Positions 62,455 to 64,000 of a stretch of 64,000 bases of DNA are shown one piece after another (the stretch's first letter is position 1; each line of letters starts with the position of its first letter). Location of the stretch: assembly GCF_023111095.1 (NCBI RefSeq), contig NZ_JALGYW010000008.1, forward strand, positions 159,372 through 223,371, written 5' to 3'. The notes under the pieces were generated by a model. That model saw only the letters and a program-made list of their open reading frames with translations, was not told the DNA's origin and did no database searches. A program made the position numbers and the translations under genes. The DNA comes from Maribellus sp. YY47. Lineage in GTDB: Bacteria > Bacteroidota > Bacteroidia > Bacteroidales > Prolixibacteraceae.

Positions 62455-63672
62455 ATGGCCAACAAAACAGAACTAATCAGATTGCCCCAGATTTTTAACT
62501 GCTCTGGGAGAGTTTCCCAAAAGAATAAGTGGTTTATAGAATTCTACGTTCGTAATCCGAGAAACAATAAAATGGTTCGTTTTAGAAAATACCAGGGTAT
62601 TAATAAGCATCGAACACGAGTGGAACGTCAGGCTGCCGCCGAAAAAATGAAACATTATTGGACTGAAAAGCTGAAAGAGGGATGGAGCCCTTTTAATGAA
62701 GGTCTAGTTGTTTATGATGACAATCTGGAATTTCAAACAGCTATAAGGAACTATCGGAAACTTAAGGCTAAAAATGGAACTTTTCGTTTTTATGCAAGTA
62801 AATACATTAATTGGAAAAAAGCTGAATTAGAGCCAGCTAGTTTGTCAACTTACCGCAGCCGGTTGAGAATTTTTGACAGTTGGTTGGAAGGTGTCGGAAT
62901 GAATGAAGTGGATATAAATTATATCACGAATCAAATTATAGTTGATTTCTCATGGCACATTATCGATAACGTAAAGTTGAGCCGCACAACAACGCAGAAC
63001 TACCAGAATTTATTAAAAGAGGTCTTTAATTTTGTTTGTAAGGAACGAAAAGGATATTCTAATCCATGTTTTGATCTTCCTATGACCAGGCGAGTAAGTG
63101 ATAGCCCTGCTTTACCTATTCAGGAGATAGATATTCCAATACTGAAGAAAGCCATTTTAAAATCAGACCCTCAATTATGGTTAGCTTGTCAATTTATATA
63201 TTATTGTTTTATTCGTCCTCGAAAGGAACTAAGATTTTTAAGAATTGGTGATATTGATTTAGGCCGCTCCGTTATTAGGATTAAAACGGAAAACTCTAAA
63301 ACAGATGTAGCGCGGGTGGTAAGCATCCCAGAAGTTTTTAAAGAAGAACTTTTACAGAACCATCGTATCGATAGTTATCCTAAAAAGTACTATGTAATTG
63401 GAAAGAAGGGGAGACCCGGAAACGACCCCGTGAGTTATAATAATATGAGTGATAGATGGGTGCGTATCAGAAGAAAATTAGGGATGCCTGAAGATTATAA
63501 GATGTACAGCTGGAAACATACCGGTAATGGAAGAGCAGCTATTGCTGGAATACCTTTACGTGACCTACAGGGACAGAATGGACATTCATCGGTTCAAATG
63601 ACAGAGAGATATTTGAAAAATATTATTGGTGAAAGAAGCGAATATATAATTTCTGATTTCCCGATTTTGTGA
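62455..63672 (+). CDS. Tyrosine recombinase/integrase at tRNA-Tyr
   Basis: A 405-residue integrase from ATG 62455 (an in-frame GTG at 62434 is the alternative). An N-terminal arm and core-binding domain (about 110-200) precede a catalytic domain with the box I Arg region FIRPRKELRFL, a Lys in ENSKTDV, box III His in QNGHSSVQMTERYL and nucleophile Tyr in ERYL. In box II the canonical HxxR is replaced by YSWK before HTGNG, a variant I recall from other Bacteroidota integrases. Location directly after a tRNA gene implies a genomic island extending to the right. Confidence 0.9.
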   Translation: MANKTELIRLPQIFNCSGRVSQKNKWFIEFYVRNPRNNKMVRFRKYQGINKHRTRVERQAAAEKMKHYWTEKLKEGWSPFNEGLVVYDDNLEFQTAIRNYRKLKAKNGTFRFYASKYINWKKAELEPASLSTYRSRLRIFDSWLEGVGMNEVDINYITNQIIVDFSWHIIDNVKLSRTTTQNYQNLLKEVFNFVCKERKGYSNPCFDLPMTRRVSDSPALPIQEIDIPILKKAILKSDPQLWLACQFIYYCFIRPRKELRFLRIGDIDLGRSVIRIKTENSKTDVARVVSIPEVFKEELLQNHRIDSYPKKYYVIGKKGRPGNDPVSYNNMSDRWVRIRRKLGMPEDYKMYSWKHTGNGRAAIAGIPLRDLQGQNGHSSVQMTERYLKNIIGERSEYIISDFPIL

Positions 63673-64000
63673 TTAGCGATAAGACAAATATTCGGTAAGG
63701 CTTTATACTCTTTAGATAGAACGGATAATAATTAGGAGTAGCTTTGGAGATCGGAATTCAGGAAATAGGAACACTTTTAAAGAGTCAAAAAAAGTCATCA
63801 GACCAGGATTTATAGATTGAATTTTAACCCCGAATGGCAGGAATTATTTTTTCTTTAATTCTTATATTCACATCACTAGTGGGTATTAAAAATTAATAGA
63901 CGTTCTTTGAAATTCTTTGTTAGTCGTACTTGTAGCGATTTTTGATAGCGTGACGATTTGAATTGAAAATACGGATTTTTGCATGCAAACAAGCAATTAT
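63673..64000. other. 328-base spacer after the integrase, start of the putative island
   Basis: AT-rich, with no open frame of note. TTCTTTGAAATTCTTTG at about 63905-63921 resembles leader sequences seen before Bacteroidota mobile-element and rRNA operons, and a weak TACTTGTA follows. No copy of the tRNA-Tyr 3' end (the expected distal attachment site) is visible before the window ends. Confidence 0.3.

Noticed and set aside
63905..63921. rRNA operon leader near the right edge
   Set aside because: The word TTCTTTGAAAT is also common before mobile-element genes, and no 16S sequence follows within the window.

Overview
The window looks like chromosomal DNA of a Bacteroidota bacterium, most likely from the Marinilabiliales/Prolixibacteraceae. 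The grounds are the promoters (TTG, a 19-20 bp gap, then TAnnTTTG), weak or absent Shine-Dalgarno sequences, and families typical of the phylum: TonB-plug/MG2-like proteins, LytS/LytTR pairs, DUF4199, DUF4382, CHRD lipoproteins, GH105, a PorE-like OmpA protein and a tagaturonate epimerase. This placement is inferred from gene content; no rRNA gene is present.

Layout. 1-7.6 kb: the end of a GH2 beta-galactosidase gene (minus strand) and two tandem plug-domain paralogues. 7.8-15.7 kb: a uronate catabolism and uptake locus (uxaE, uxaC, kdgK, kdgA, TRAP dctP-dctQ-dctM), with a perfect LacI-type palindrome over the kdgK promoter. 15.9-22 kb: a lipoprotein, a LytS/LytTR two-component pair and a heterodimeric ABC exporter. 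22-38 kb: mostly single housekeeping or accessory genes (two GH105 hydrolases, two NUDIX proteins, SSB, truncated globin, SDR, several lipoproteins). Two inverted copies of a ~150 bp MITE-like element lie here, each between convergent genes. 38-45.9 kb: a minus-strand cluster of TetR regulator, LolA-like protein, two FtsX-type permeases, MacB/LolD-type ATPase, CAP-domain protein and outer-membrane barrel. It is interrupted by two four-helix-bundle (23S rRNA IVP-type) genes. 46-61.7 kb: NMO-like protein, sialidase-like lipoprotein, UPF0316 protein, RF3, MFS transporter, glutamine-amidotransferase-like protein, SPFH protein, thioesterase, PorE-like protein, GntR regulator, GT2 and DUF4199 genes. 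61.9-64 kb: SRP RNA, tRNA-Thr, tRNA-Tyr and a tyrosine recombinase that probably marks the left end of an island continuing past the window.

The carbohydrate genes fit pectin use: GH105 enzymes cleave unsaturated galacturonyl disaccharides, the TRAP system can import the acids, and UxaC/UxaE/KdgK/KdgA lead to pyruvate and glyceraldehyde-3-phosphate. The fructuronate/tagaturonate dehydrogenase and the dehydratase are not in the window.

The most unusual signal is a class of short degenerate tandem arrays with a period of 7 or 8 bases. Two inverted octamer pairs bracket the two four-helix-bundle genes inside the transporter cluster. Other arrays lie between the permeases, after the ABC exporter, after kdgK and before the MFS gene. 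The same cluster has a TetR regulator with a textbook EF-hand loop and a permease whose conserved N-terminal Trp codon reads as amber TAG.
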